DNA of 60,999 nt from positions 1-60,999 of the IMG/VR virus record IMGVR_UViG_3300045051_001011; one strand, written 5' to 3'. How positions within the stretch are numbered: position 1 is the stretch's first letter; each line of letters starts with the position of its first letter. This document shows positions 14,106 to 21,913 of this stretch, piece by piece. A model generated the notes under the pieces. It saw only the letters and a list, made by a program, of their open reading frames with translations. It did not search any database and was not told the origin of the DNA. The translations under genes were made by a program, and so were the position numbers. The stretch is from a virus.

Positions 14106-14362
14106 TCAGCCGTAATAGGCGCGCATGCAGCCGATGGAGCAGAATAGCCGATGGAGCAGAATAGCCGATGCTGCCAGTAGACGCGCCCGCCGTCCGTTTC
14201 GACACCGTACTGGAAAAGCCAGTGCTGACGATTTCCGCGTGGCGAAACGTGAACCTGCCCGCAGAGGTCACAGGTCCGCCCGGGCTGTACCTTGACAACG
14301 CGGCGGATGACGGACTGGCGGGCGAAACTGTTGTGGCAGATGGTAACGTAGGGTTTGGGCAT
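14106..14362 (-). pseudogene. Zinc-finger protein gene frameshifted by a 17-bp duplication
   Basis: From the ATG at 14362 (MPKPYVTICHNSF, GCGAGG upstream) the frame shows a zinc pair CDLC (residues about 33-36) and then RLFCSIG. At that point a 17-bp direct repeat shifts the frame. If one copy is removed, the protein continues CSIGCMRAYYG and stops at 14106, about 80 aa, with a second pair C-x3-C completing the finger. As it stands, the second Cys is lost and translation runs on into the next gene. Either the strain carries a new mutation or the extra unit is an assembly error. Confidence 0.7.
14131..14164. repeat. 17-bp perfect tandem duplication
   Basis: CCGATGGAGCAGAATAG occurs twice in a row, followed by a third partial start (CCGATG). 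Its length is not a multiple of three and it breaks the zinc-finger gene. Confidence 0.95.
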
Positions 14363-14363
14363 G

Positions 14364-15014
14364 TCAACCTCGCTGTCCGTCTTCGGTGAAATCGTATTCG
14401 TTGGCGAGGATTGCCTCATCAACCTGTTCGTCGGCGTTGCGCCAGTCATACGCTTCCTTCAGCCTGTAGTAAAAATCGTCGGCGATGTAGCGGAAATTGT
14501 CGACAATCGTGTCCTCGCTGTCTTTGGCGAGGTCGCTGTACCGGTCGCGGTAATTTCCGTTCAATTCGACGTTTACTGCCATACAGCCGGAGTGGTAATA
14601 GTGGCCACGATGCGTGATGGTGACATAGAGGTCGTAGAAGTTGGCCCGGTTTGCCTTGGCAATCGCGTCAAGGTATCCCAGCACCTTGGCATTGTGCTGG
14701 TGCCAGACTTCCACCTTGCCGTCCTCTCCCTTGACAGGATAGGCGTCCAGATATTCCTTGCGCCATCCCTTGCGATACTGGTAAGTGCCAGTAAAACTGG
14801 CCCCGTCACCTTGCGACCAGAAACCACGATAGTAGGCTTGGTCAAGCTCAAAACCAGCAATGGCCAGCATGTCGCGGAGATCGTCGCGGAGGCAATCGAA
14901 ATCGCCATTGTCATCCCACGATGCGGCTTGACGGTACCACTCCCGGGCTTTTTCTTTTGCCTTGTCGGAGAGTTCATTGAACTTGAAAAGGGTTGTGGTT
15001 TTGGTGGTCGGCAT
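14364..15014 (-). CDS. Conserved-looking phage protein with FNELSDKAKEKA motif, 216 aa
   Basis: The start at 15014 (MPTTKTTT) follows GGCAAAGGATTAACC. The N-terminal FKFNELSDKAKEKAREWY and the middle SQGDGASF are signatures I associate with a widespread but uncharacterised phage family, sometimes labelled antitoxin-like; I would not infer that function. It is acidic and rich in Tyr/Asp/His. It is the first gene after element G and ends one base before the zinc-finger gene. Confidence 0.7.
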   Translation of the reverse strand: MPTTKTTTLFKFNELSDKAKEKAREWYRQAASWDDNGDFDCLRDDLRDMLAIAGFELDQAYYRGFWSQGDGASFTGTYQYRKGWRKEYLDAYPVKGEDGKVEVWHQHNAKVLGYLDAIAKANRANFYDLYVTITHRGHYYHSGCMAVNVELNGNYRDRYSDLAKDSEDTIVDNFRYIADDFYYRLKEAYDWRNADEQVDEAILANEYDFTEDGQRG

Positions 15015-15049
15015 GGTTAATCCTTTGCCTTTCGGCGTGTTTGTTTGGT

Positions 15050-15083
15050 TATTCGGCAATGGCAAGCGCCTTTGCTACTAAAA
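15050..15083. promoter_or_regulatory. Recurrent intercistronic element, copy G
   Basis: The plus strand reads TCGGCA, 17 bp, TACTAA. Followed at 15091 by GCAGAAGAAAAA, a variant of the dispersed motif, as in copy D. Confidence 0.6.
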
Positions 15084-15103
15084 CCGCGGAGCAGAAGAAA
15101 AAG

Positions 15104-15373
15104 TCAGTCCGCGGGCCAGCGTTCGCTAACCTCAAGCCCGAGAATCTGAGCTTGTGCCTTGCACAGTGCAATGGCTTCCTCGATGTCGTCGCTGACCAAT
15201 GCGCACACGATTTTGTACTTGGCGGCTTGGCCGAGTTCGGGCAGTATTGCCTCTAACTGGGTGGCGAAGAGTTCGCGCAGTTTGTTGGAAACATGATTTT
15301 CTGCTTCTTTGAAGCTGTCAAACCATACATGGTCAAAGGTTTCGAATTTTTCGACGGTTTTGTAAACTGACAT
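15104..15373 (-). CDS. Hypothetical protein, 89 aa
   Basis: The start at 15373 follows GAAAGGAAAGACATA. It looks like an all-helical soluble protein (long amphipathic segments from residue 20 to 75). It ends 20 bases upstream of element G. Unrecognised. Confidence 0.7.
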   Translation of the reverse strand: MSVYKTVEKFETFDHVWFDSFKEAENHVSNKLRELFATQLEAILPELGQAAKYKIVCALVSDDIEEAIALCKAQAQILGLEVSERWPAD

Positions 15374-15386
15374 TATGTCTTTCCTT

Positions 15387-15728
15387 TCAGGCTTTTGCCT
15401 GCCAGCCGGAAACCGGCTTTCCGTTGAGACGCCACTCGCCATTGACCCGGCTTACTCGGCCAAAGCCATAGTATTGCGCAAAGCCATTGAGCCGTTCGGC
15501 TGTAGTGGCGGTGCACCATTCTGGCGGGAAGTTGATTGCGATGTCACAGGGCATGCCTTGCGCCATCACTTTTGTTCCAGGCTTGTAACCCATGACCACA
15601 ATGTCAGTGTTATACAGCCGGTACTTGATGACGTTTCCGTCAAGATCAAATACTACACTGTCAGCACCGGATTTCCACTCTTGCTTAATCGAAAAATGCT
15701 CAAGCGCTTGTTCTGTAATCTTACGCAT
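15387..15728 (-). CDS. Hypothetical protein, 113 aa
   Basis: The start at 15728 (MRKITEQAL) has TTGGGGGCAATT upstream; a longer open frame reaching 15929 would run through a hairpin and element H and is not credible. It has mixed beta/alpha character with a Gly/Arg-rich C-terminus (GFGRVSRVNGEWRLNG). Unrecognised. Confidence 0.7.
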   Translation of the reverse strand: MRKITEQALEHFSIKQEWKSGADSVVFDLDGNVIKYRLYNTDIVVMGYKPGTKVMAQGMPCDIAINFPPEWCTATTAERLNGFAQYYGFGRVSRVNGEWRLNGKPVSGWQAKA

Positions 15729-15752
15729 AATTGCCCCCAATTTGTTGCGTTC

Positions 15753-15790
15753 GCTTATCAGGCGATAGAGTAGCGGATTGCTACTAAAAT
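15753..15790. promoter_or_regulatory. Recurrent intercistronic element, copy H
   Basis: The plus strand reads CAGGCG, 17 bp, TACTAA. On the minus strand it directly follows the hairpin at 15794-15826, so it is well placed to restart transcription. Confidence 0.65.
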
Positions 15791-15793
15791 AGT

Positions 15794-15826
15794 GCCCGCC
15801 GTCAGGCAACACGCCATCGGGCGGGC
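15794..15826 (-). terminator. Stem-loop, possible weak terminator
   Basis: On the minus strand GCCCGCC pairs with GGCGGGC around a 19-base loop, followed by ACTATTTTAG. The U-tract is poor. Its stem resembles that of the stronger hairpin 100 bases upstream. Confidence 0.45.
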
Positions 15827-15885
15827 TGGAAACTGTAGGCCGGTGATGAGACCGGCGGCTCCGCTTTCGCGTGTTCACTATAAAT

Positions 15886-15926
15886 GAAAAATGCCCGCCA
15901 CCAGGATTTCTCCATGATGGCGGGCA
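15886..15926 (-). terminator. Rho-independent terminator
   Basis: On the minus strand TGCCCGCCA pairs with TGGCGGGCA, followed by TTTTTC. It ends the transcript of the 45-aa gene 14 bases after its stop. Confidence 0.85.
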
Positions 15927-15939
15927 CAATTGGGGGCAA

Positions 15940-16077
15940 TTACTTGACGATCTTAAACAACGGCCGTCCGGTCACGTTGGCTACCCACAACAGGGCATCG
16001 GCTGGTGATAAAAACTTGCGGGTTATGCCGTACACGGTGGCCTTAAACTGTCCATTCTCCGGTTTTATTGTATACAT
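15940..16077 (-). CDS. Hypothetical mini-protein, 45 aa
   Basis: The ATG at 16077 follows AATGGAGGCCAGC. The sequence MYTIKPENGQF...LLWVANVTGRPLFKIVK looks like a compact alpha/beta mini-domain with no Cys. It is the first leftward gene after the AT-rich divergent region, is preceded by element I and followed by its own strong terminator. It should therefore be an early, abundant product; a host-takeover or regulatory peptide is plausible but unproven. Confidence 0.7.
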   Translation of the reverse strand: MYTIKPENGQFKATVYGITRKFLSPADALLWVANVTGRPLFKIVK

Positions 16078-16104
16078 GCTGGCCTCCATTGATTTTTAAC
16101 GTGT

Positions 16105-16147
16105 CGCTTATCAGGCAATGAAGGCGCTAAATGCTAACTATTATTTT
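16105..16147. promoter_or_regulatory. Recurrent intercistronic element, copy I
   Basis: The plus strand reads CAGGCA, 17 bp, TAACTA, then TTATTTTTTG. It is the outermost copy, at the edge of the AT-rich region and just ahead of the 45-aa gene. Confidence 0.6.
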
Positions 16148-16970
16148 TTGTTTTTTGTGAATTGGACTCTGAAAACGGTTTTGTATATGCCGATAACGGT
16201 TTTGTATATGGTGATTTTACTCTAACGTTGTGCTGGTTTGGAGATAAATCAAAACGATATGTCTAATCGGCTATTGCTTACCGTGGTAGTCAGCATTGGC
16301 AATTGCTTATATTATATCAAGTTGCTTATTGTCAGTGATTCTGCTATATATATAACTATGTTTTTACAAGTTTCCAGGGATTTTTCCCCCTACTTGCTTC
16401 GGATTTCTTGGCTTGGTCTGGAAATTTCGGATTTTTTGGAGCCTATCTGGTCGGTTGCTTGCATTGCACAAGCGCATAGATATGACTCATCCAATACGAT
16501 AGCACGATATGCGAATACATGCAAGGGTTTTGTGGTATCGATGGTATCGACTCCATCTATGGTTATGAAGGCATAACCATGTATATACGTCACTTGATAA
16601 TTATCATCTACATACATTGGTGTTTTCGATGTGCTAATTCGTTCTGAAAATATAACTGTTATACTAATATAACCAATTAACACCTCGATTCTCAAATTCT
16701 CCCCAGCTCATGCAAAAACATACCTATATATAAAGCAGAATCACTGACAACATGTAAAGCCATACATCATAAAGAGTAAGAGCGATAAAAATATACCGAT
16801 AACCGGCGGCCCGCTTTCTTTTTTGCTTTTTAGGCCGACCGATTTTCAAGGCAAGAATCGTGCCAAGTCTAACGTATGCATCATTTATGCAAAAACAGGC
16901 CGATAAAACCGAATATTTATTCATTTCGTGAAATGTAAAACAGTATTTTACAATAAACGCGAATTGCTGA
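16148..16970. other. AT-rich gene-free region between divergent arms
   Basis: About 820 bp, visibly richer in A/T than the rest, separating the leftward and rightward arms. Open frames here (for example 16390-16695 on the minus strand) lack ribosome sites and have no protein-like character. It contains the 21-bp-period direct repeats at 16174-16210, several GCCGATAA-type boxes (about 16189, 16890) and poly-T stretches. It is a natural place for an origin of replication and early promoters; I see no DnaA-box array. Confidence 0.55.
16174..16210. repeat. Two direct repeats AACGGTTTTGTATATG, 21-bp period
   Basis: Perfect 16-bp copies at 16174-16189 and 16195-16210. Two helical turns apart, as expected for iterons or tandem operator sites. 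Confidence 0.8.
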
Positions 16971-16999
16971 TTGACAATTGTATAGTTGTGTGCTACTAT
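16971..16999 (+). promoter_or_regulatory. Strong sigma70 promoter for the rightward arm
   Basis: TTGACA (16971-16976), 17-bp spacer ending TGTGC, TACTAT (16994-16999). Predicted start near 17006, about 20 bases before the ATG at 17027. The -10 region TGCTACTATTTTA is identical to the core of recurrent element F. Confidence 0.8.
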
Positions 17000-17026
17000 T
17001 TTATTAGGCCAATGGGGGGCCCAAAT

Positions 17027-17662
17027 ATGGAAAAGACTTTTGAAAATCTGGCTGTACATTTCGGAAACGATTTAGCGGCAAGGATTTACGGCTGCGCCAT
17101 CATCATGCGCGACAATTCCAGCAAGCTGGACGGTGCCACCGATGAAGAAGCTATTCGCTTCACAATCGGTGCGTTGAAGCGCCGGAGAATCCAAGGCGGC
17201 AAAAAGGTGTTGACATGGCTGGAAGCCGTCGAAAAGCTGGAGCTTGAGCAGGACGAGGACCGGCACTATGGCATGGTCCAGTATGTAGATAGGGACATCA
17301 AGCGTATTGAGGCTATCAATCGCAATGATTACGTCGATAGCAATGGTGCGACGGTGGCGACGGGGAAGCATGCCCGCGAGGAAGCCGAGGCAAGGGCCGC
17401 TAACATGATGGCGCAAGCTCTTCAAGTACAGCATGACCGATACAATGCTGACCCGGTTGAAGCGCTGGCAGTGAAGGAATGGGTTAGCCAGTACATGGCC
17501 AACATATCCCGAACCAAACTGTCATTCATACGGAAGGTTATGGCCGATATTCAGGCGGGTAAGGGTATCTCCCGGAACGATGCCCAAAACATACGGCTTC
17601 ACTATGTACCCAAGGGAGTACAGGCCGATGATTTCATGGAATTGATTGCACGGTATGCGTAA
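17027..17662 (+). CDS. Hypothetical protein, first gene of the rightward arm, 211 aa
   Basis: The start at 17027 (MEKTFENL) follows GGGGGGCCCAAAT and a sigma70 promoter; the longer frame from 16928 would start upstream of the promoter. The protein is highly charged and helical (Arg/Glu/Asp-rich, residues 50-140), with a C-terminal region including MADIQAGKGISRNDAQNIR that could be a small helical DNA-binding domain. It stands alone between a promoter and a hairpin, upstream of the packaging genes. A regulator of late genes is possible; no family is recognised. Confidence 0.75.
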   Translation: MEKTFENLAVHFGNDLAARIYGCAIIMRDNSSKLDGATDEEAIRFTIGALKRRRIQGGKKVLTWLEAVEKLELEQDEDRHYGMVQYVDRDIKRIEAINRNDYVDSNGATVATGKHAREEAEARAANMMAQALQVQHDRYNADPVEALAVKEWVSQYMANISRTKLSFIRKVMADIQAGKGISRNDAQNIRLHYVPKGVQADDFMELIARYA

Positions 17663-17672
17663 TGGGCATATT

Positions 17673-17709
17673 GGAGGGATTGCGGGCTTTAGAGGTCCGC
17701 GATCCTTCC
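17673..17709 (+). terminator. Long stem-loop after the first rightward gene
   Basis: GGAGGGATTGCGG pairs with CCGCGATCCTTCC (13 bp, two wobble pairs) around an 11-base loop. No U-tract follows, so it may be a terminator needing Rho, an mRNA-stabilising end, or a processing site. Confidence 0.5.
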
Positions 17710-17801
17710 TGAAAATTTACCTTGAAAATTGATTTTGGAGGTGCATACGGTTAATAACGCGCGATTTTCAAGTTTTTCGTATGCGCTAATTAATAATTGT
17801 C

Positions 17802-17865
17802 ATTTTACAGTTAAATACGATATAGAATGAGGCACTTTACAGTTAAATACGCGATAGAATGAGGC
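17802..17865. repeat. 32-bp tandem repeat, two copies
   Basis: Units share TTTACAGTTAAATACG and TAGAATGAGGC, and a third copy begins (ATTTTGCACC). They lie 35-100 bp upstream of the promoter for the terminase genes, suggesting operator or activator sites. Confidence 0.85.
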
Positions 17866-17898
17866 ATTTTGCACCAAAATTGCACCGATTTGCTCGGT

Positions 17899-17928
17899 TT
17901 GACAAACGCTCATTATCAGTTGTAAAGT
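17899..17928 (+). promoter_or_regulatory. Promoter for terminase genes, leaderless type
   Basis: TTGACA (17899-17904), 18-bp spacer, TAAAGT (17923-17928), then six bases to the ATG at 17935. No ribosome-binding sequence precedes the ATG, so the transcript probably starts at the start codon. Confidence 0.55.
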
Positions 17929-17934
17929 ATGGGT

Positions 17935-18612
17935 ATGCCGCCACTCGATTTCAGCAAGCCAAAAACCAACGAAGAAACGGCCAAAGAAAAGCCGAAAAAG
18001 TTCGCCAGACCAACGCTTCCGCCGAAAGACGATCCAACGTACTTTGACGCGCTCGTTGAAGCATGTATTGTCGCGTTTGAAAAGTTCGGCGACGACGCCA
18101 TGGCGCTCGATTACATGGGTGTTACCGGCAAGATCAGGCCATTGGTGCTCGAAAACGAGCGTTACCGCACCATGAGCAAGCAATCCCGGGCCGAGAAATT
18201 CCTTGAAGAAATCGACGAAATCGAGCAAATATCCAGGCAGTTAAAAGATACGGCACCAAAAGAGAGCGCATACGATTCCAGGAACCCCAAAGATGTTGAC
18301 AACTATGTAAAGGACGTGAAAGACACGCTCGCACTGCGGCTCAAGGTAGCTGACATGCGGCGTGACATTCTCTCGATCCAGAAAACAAAAGAGGCCGAAG
18401 AAAACGATGCGCTCAATGTGTTTTTCATCGCGCTAACCGCCGAAGAGTTTGCTGCCATGGACAACGTAGAAATACACGAAGGCACTGATGCAGCCAAATT
18501 TGACGAGTCAAAGAAAAGTGTGGCGCCGAAAGGCTCTGGAACTGAAGAGGATCACACGCCAGACCCATTCTTCATAACTGAAGACGGCTCGCTCGAAGAG
18601 ATCAACGCATGA
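17935..18612 (+). CDS. Probable terminase small subunit, 225 aa
   Basis: I infer this from position: it lies directly upstream of the large terminase and overlaps it by four bases (ATGA). The size suits a small subunit that recognises the packaging site. The N-terminus is Lys/Pro-rich and disordered-looking. The centre (residues about 35-160) is helical and charged, and the C-terminus acidic, as in proteins that hand over to the large subunit. No helix-turn-helix is obvious. Start at 17935 rather than 17929 because the -10 box ends at 17928. Confidence 0.6.
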   Translation: MPPLDFSKPKTNEETAKEKPKKFARPTLPPKDDPTYFDALVEACIVAFEKFGDDAMALDYMGVTGKIRPLVLENERYRTMSKQSRAEKFLEEIDEIEQISRQLKDTAPKESAYDSRNPKDVDNYVKDVKDTLALRLKVADMRRDILSIQKTKEAEENDALNVFFIALTAEEFAAMDNVEIHEGTDAAKFDESKKSVAPKGSGTEEDHTPDPFFITEDGSLEEINA

Positions 18613-19982
18613 AAAAGAAAATGCTCCTAAAGCACCAGGGGCAATTCATACAGTCTCCAAACCTATTCCCCAAAGCCCGGTTCCACATCTTAGTGGCTGG
18701 GTATGGCGCCGGTAAAAGCAGCTCGATTTCATCGGCAATCCAGTACTGGATTAAGCAGTTGCAGGGCAAGGTCGATACGGAAGGGCACAGCCCCATGATC
18801 ATTCTTGGTGGCGTTACGTTGAGCCACCTGGAAAAGACTACGGTATCCATGCTCAAAGAAGACCTCGACAGGTCCAAAACAGTCTACAAGTATGATTCCA
18901 AAAACAACATGATCATCGTGGGCAATGTCAGGGTGCAGTTGGTGTCGCTTTCCGAGCCTGCAAAAATCGTGGGTTACAACGCCTACACCAGCTTTGGCGA
19001 TGAGGTCGACGATTTGGGCAGCCTCACCCAGGCCGACGACCTGACTTTCGAAGCCATCAAGGCATTGAACGAACGTACCCGCCAGATCATACCCGACATG
19101 CGAAAGCCCTTCCTGTGCTTTGGCTCGACCAGCCAGGGCCAGAAGGGGCTATACCGCGTGTACACCCAGTTCATCAAAACCGGTGTGGCGTTCAACCTCA
19201 TCAGGGGCTCGACCTACGACAACAAACACCTGGACCCCGAGTATGTGGACTCGCTCAAGCGCATGTACAACGAAACCGAGCGGAAGGTTTTCCTCGAAGG
19301 GCACTTTCTCCCCATCGCAACGGGGCGGGTCATCGGCGACTTTGACTGGGGGAGGAATTTCCTCAACATCGACATGGACCAAAAGATCGGACCAGACGAA
19401 ACACTCTACTGGGCACAGGACTTCAACACCGGCTATTTCCGCGGGTGCGTTGGGGTTGAGCGGTCAGGGCGGATATACATCGTTAAGGGCTACGACTTTC
19501 CCGACATCAGGGAAGCACCGTCTGTGGTCAGGCACGACTTTCCCGACAACAAGATTCTGTGGATACCCGATACCACGGCCAAGGACCAAATTTCCCAGTT
19601 CACCAAGGAGCTGCGGAAGCATAGGATTCACTGGATCAAGAGAGGGAAGAATCCGCTGGTCGAAGACTCGGCATTCCTCGTCAACAAACTGCTCTACACC
19701 AAGCGGCTGTTTTTCACCACCATGGCCAAGGATGTCGCGGAAGCCTGCGCATTGGCACAGCGGGACAAGAACGGGAAAATACCAAAGGGCATCGGGCCAC
19801 TGTCGCCTATCCACTATGTCGACGGGGTGCGCATGCTCTGTTACTTCCTGGCCAGTAACAAGCAATCCCTCCAGGACATCCGGAGGGTGACCATCGACCG
19901 GCACTTGGCGATGTACGAGGACGAGCCTTCGGTGGTAGAATTGAACGCCGGGTATGTCGAGTACAGCCCAGAAGCTGTTTGA
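18609..19982 (+). CDS. terL: Terminase large subunit, 457 aa
   Basis: DNA-packaging ATPase/nuclease. Walker A is GYGAGKS (residues 31-37). A Walker B-like acidic pair sits in FGDEVDDL (about 130-137), followed by a coupling-motif-like FGSTSQG (about 170-176). The C-terminal half has the RNase H-like nuclease pattern: Asp in WAQDFNTG (about 260), a middle Asp in IPDTTAKD, and a late Asp near HYVDGVRM. Length is normal for the family. It starts at an ATG overlapping the small-subunit stop. Confidence 0.9.
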   Translation: MKKKMLLKHQGQFIQSPNLFPKARFHILVAGYGAGKSSSISSAIQYWIKQLQGKVDTEGHSPMIILGGVTLSHLEKTTVSMLKEDLDRSKTVYKYDSKNNMIIVGNVRVQLVSLSEPAKIVGYNAYTSFGDEVDDLGSLTQADDLTFEAIKALNERTRQIIPDMRKPFLCFGSTSQGQKGLYRVYTQFIKTGVAFNLIRGSTYDNKHLDPEYVDSLKRMYNETERKVFLEGHFLPIATGRVIGDFDWGRNFLNIDMDQKIGPDETLYWAQDFNTGYFRGCVGVERSGRIYIVKGYDFPDIREAPSVVRHDFPDNKILWIPDTTAKDQISQFTKELRKHRIHWIKRGKNPLVEDSAFLVNKLLYTKRLFFTTMAKDVAEACALAQRDKNGKIPKGIGPLSPIHYVDGVRMLCYFLASNKQSLQDIRRVTIDRHLAMYEDEPSVVELNAGYVEYSPEAV

Positions 19983-19990
19983 CCGGCCTC

Positions 19991-20001
19991 TTTTTTTCTG
20001 C
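19991..20001 (+). repeat. Exact copy of dispersed motif TTTTTTTCTGC
   Basis: Intergenic copy, nine bases after the terL stop. No stem precedes the T-run, so it is not a simple terminator. Confidence 0.7.
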
Positions 20002-20038
20002 TCCAATCCGGTGTAGTATAGAGGCAAAGGAAGGCATC

Positions 20039-21913
20039 ATGTCAGATTGGTATAGAGAAGTTTGGCGGATCATCAATTCTCAGAAGACAAGCACGGGCAG
20101 AACAAGAGACGGCATGCGCGTACTCAACAACGGCAGCTCCTTCAAGGGCTTGCCCATCGGTAAGCAGCAGCTTGTCAACGAGTTAATCGAGAATCACCAG
20201 AAAGCACAGGTGACGCGTGTGCTCGGGCAGCCAGACACCCTGGACGATGTCAAGCGGCGATCCAGCCGGCTCATCCCAATGATCGTCAACAACTACAAGA
20301 CCGACAAACCCGTCGATGACCGCGTGCGCGACGCACTGGGCATGCGTGACATGGCGCCAGTCAGTAGCCAGTTTCCAGGTGGCATCTCAAACAGCAACAG
20401 TCAGTCTGGCGTTTACGGCCAAGATCCGGCGCTTGCCAACCACGTAGTTCCGAACATTTGGATCAGCCCCATGGAAGCTGCTGCGATCTACAGCCAGAAG
20501 GGTTTGCCCGAGATCATCATCAGGAAAAAGAGCCAGTCGGTGCTCATCAATGGTGTCAAGATCAAGTGCAAGCTTTTCACCGCCGAGCAGCACGAAAAGG
20601 TAGCCATGAGCATGCAGAAAATTGGGCTCGCGCAGCACATCGCCGAGGTCATCAGCATGAGCCTCATCCACGGTGGTGGGCTGCTGTACCCGGTGTTCAA
20701 ACGCGACTCGCCGGCAAGCATGGGTATGCCCATCGGCATGCTTGCCAAGTACGGCATACTCGGCAAGGACTGCATCGATTACATGGTGCCGCTCGACCGC
20801 TGGAACGTCGTGCACATACCCAATTGGAACCCTACAGCCAAGGATTTCCTGATGCCCAAGGAATACTACATTCCGTATCTCGGGGCTGATGTGAATGGCC
20901 AGCGCTGCGCCCGCATCGTGACGGCGCCGCAGTCCGGTTTCTGGGGAAACATCATGACCCTGGGCTGGGGTATTTCCGACATCCCGGGATGGATTGAGCC
21001 GATCTACAATTACTACAATGTCATGCAGGCAATTCCCACCATGATCAACCAGATGTCGATCATGGTCAGAACTTTTAACATCGAAGGCTTACTGGCCACA
21101 GAAGGGACGGACGTTTTCGATGCCATCGACCGCAACGAAACCCTGCGCATCCGACAAACCAGCGTCAACAACCCCATCAACATGGATGTCATCGGCGACC
21201 TGCAGGCCATCAAGCGCGACTTCCAGAAGGTACCGGAACTCGTGCGGCTGATCCGCCAGGATGCTGCGGCGCGTGCCACCATTCCAGAAGAGCTTCTGTG
21301 GTCGAGTGAACGCGGGGCCTTCTCCTCCGGCGACAGCACGGACTCGGCCTACGAGAAGCAATCGGAGGGAACCCGGTACATCCACATTGACGTGGCGAAC
21401 CAGCTTAAGCCCATCGCCCAGCTTGCGGTCATCAACGCCCTGGGCCTGGACCGCGACGTGCTGAAGGCGTTGCCGTATGTCACCATCGAGTTCGACAACC
21501 CCAGGATCACCAATTCCAAGGACAAAGCCGAGGTCTCGGGCAAGATCACCAAGGGTATGTTCGACATGGTGGCCGCTGGTCTTCCCATGGATGGCGCAAT
21601 CGACATCAGCCGCCAGTTCTCCGACGACGAGTTTGTGGTTTCGCCGGAACTCATGGACCAACTGCGTGAGCGCCAAGCTACAAAGGATGCCAGGGAAGCC
21701 GAAAAGCACGAGAAAGAAATGGAGCTGCTTGACGCGCAGATCGAGGCAGCAAGAATGCATGCGGCTGTTCCAGGCGGAGCAAAGCCAAAATCCGGCGACG
21801 ACAAGGAAAAGAAAGGTCACAGCTACGGTGACCGACTCGAACAAAAAAAGCATGAGAAAGTAGGTGAAGGCAGCAAGCAAGGCATCGCAAAAGCTCGTGC
21901 GAAGGAACAATAA
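20039..21913 (+). CDS. Portal protein, 624 aa
   Basis: Identified by position after terL, by size and by the portal-like arrangement: an N-terminal arm, a central alpha/beta region (MSLIHGGGLLYPVFKRD; DRWNVVHIPNWNP), a long helical stem (YNVMQAIPTMINQM), then a helix containing IPEELLWSSERGAFSSGDS before a charged coiled-coil C-terminus (about 550-624). The portal forms the dodecameric ring through which DNA is packaged. Start at 20039 because CAAAGGAAGGCATC precedes it; an upstream in-frame ATG would include the pyrimidine motif. Confidence 0.85.
   Translation: MSDWYREVWRIINSQKTSTGRTRDGMRVLNNGSSFKGLPIGKQQLVNELIENHQKAQVTRVLGQPDTLDDVKRRSSRLIPMIVNNYKTDKPVDDRVRDALGMRDMAPVSSQFPGGISNSNSQSGVYGQDPALANHVVPNIWISPMEAAAIYSQKGLPEIIIRKKSQSVLINGVKIKCKLFTAEQHEKVAMSMQKIGLAQHIAEVISMSLIHGGGLLYPVFKRDSPASMGMPIGMLAKYGILGKDCIDYMVPLDRWNVVHIPNWNPTAKDFLMPKEYYIPYLGADVNGQRCARIVTAPQSGFWGNIMTLGWGISDIPGWIEPIYNYYNVMQAIPTMINQMSIMVRTFNIEGLLATEGTDVFDAIDRNETLRIRQTSVNNPINMDVIGDLQAIKRDFQKVPELVRLIRQDAAARATIPEELLWSSERGAFSSGDSTDSAYEKQSEGTRYIHIDVANQLKPIAQLAVINALGLDRDVLKALPYVTIEFDNPRITNSKDKAEVSGKITKGMFDMVAAGLPMDGAIDISRQFSDDEFVVSPELMDQLRERQATKDAREAEKHEKEMELLDAQIEAARMHAAVPGGAKPKSGDDKEKKGHSYGDRLEQKKHEKVGEGSKQGIAKARAKEQ

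Noticed and set aside
14364-15014. Calling the 216-aa protein an antitoxin
   Set aside because: Only a family-level label that circulates for similar phage proteins; no toxin partner or antitoxin domain is visible.
16390-16695. Open frame of 101 codons on the minus strand in the AT-rich region (also 16238-16576 plus and 16724-17059 minus)
   Set aside because: No ribosome site, composition unlike the phage proteins, mutually overlapping, and the last one crosses the strong promoter at 16971.
19120-19890. 256-codon plus-strand frame inside terL
   Set aside because: Ser/Arg/Thr/Pro-rich shadow of the terminase frame, without a ribosome site.
19991-20001. Reading the T-runs of the dispersed motif as transcription terminators
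   Set aside because: They lack preceding stems, occur on both strands and mostly lie inside genes.
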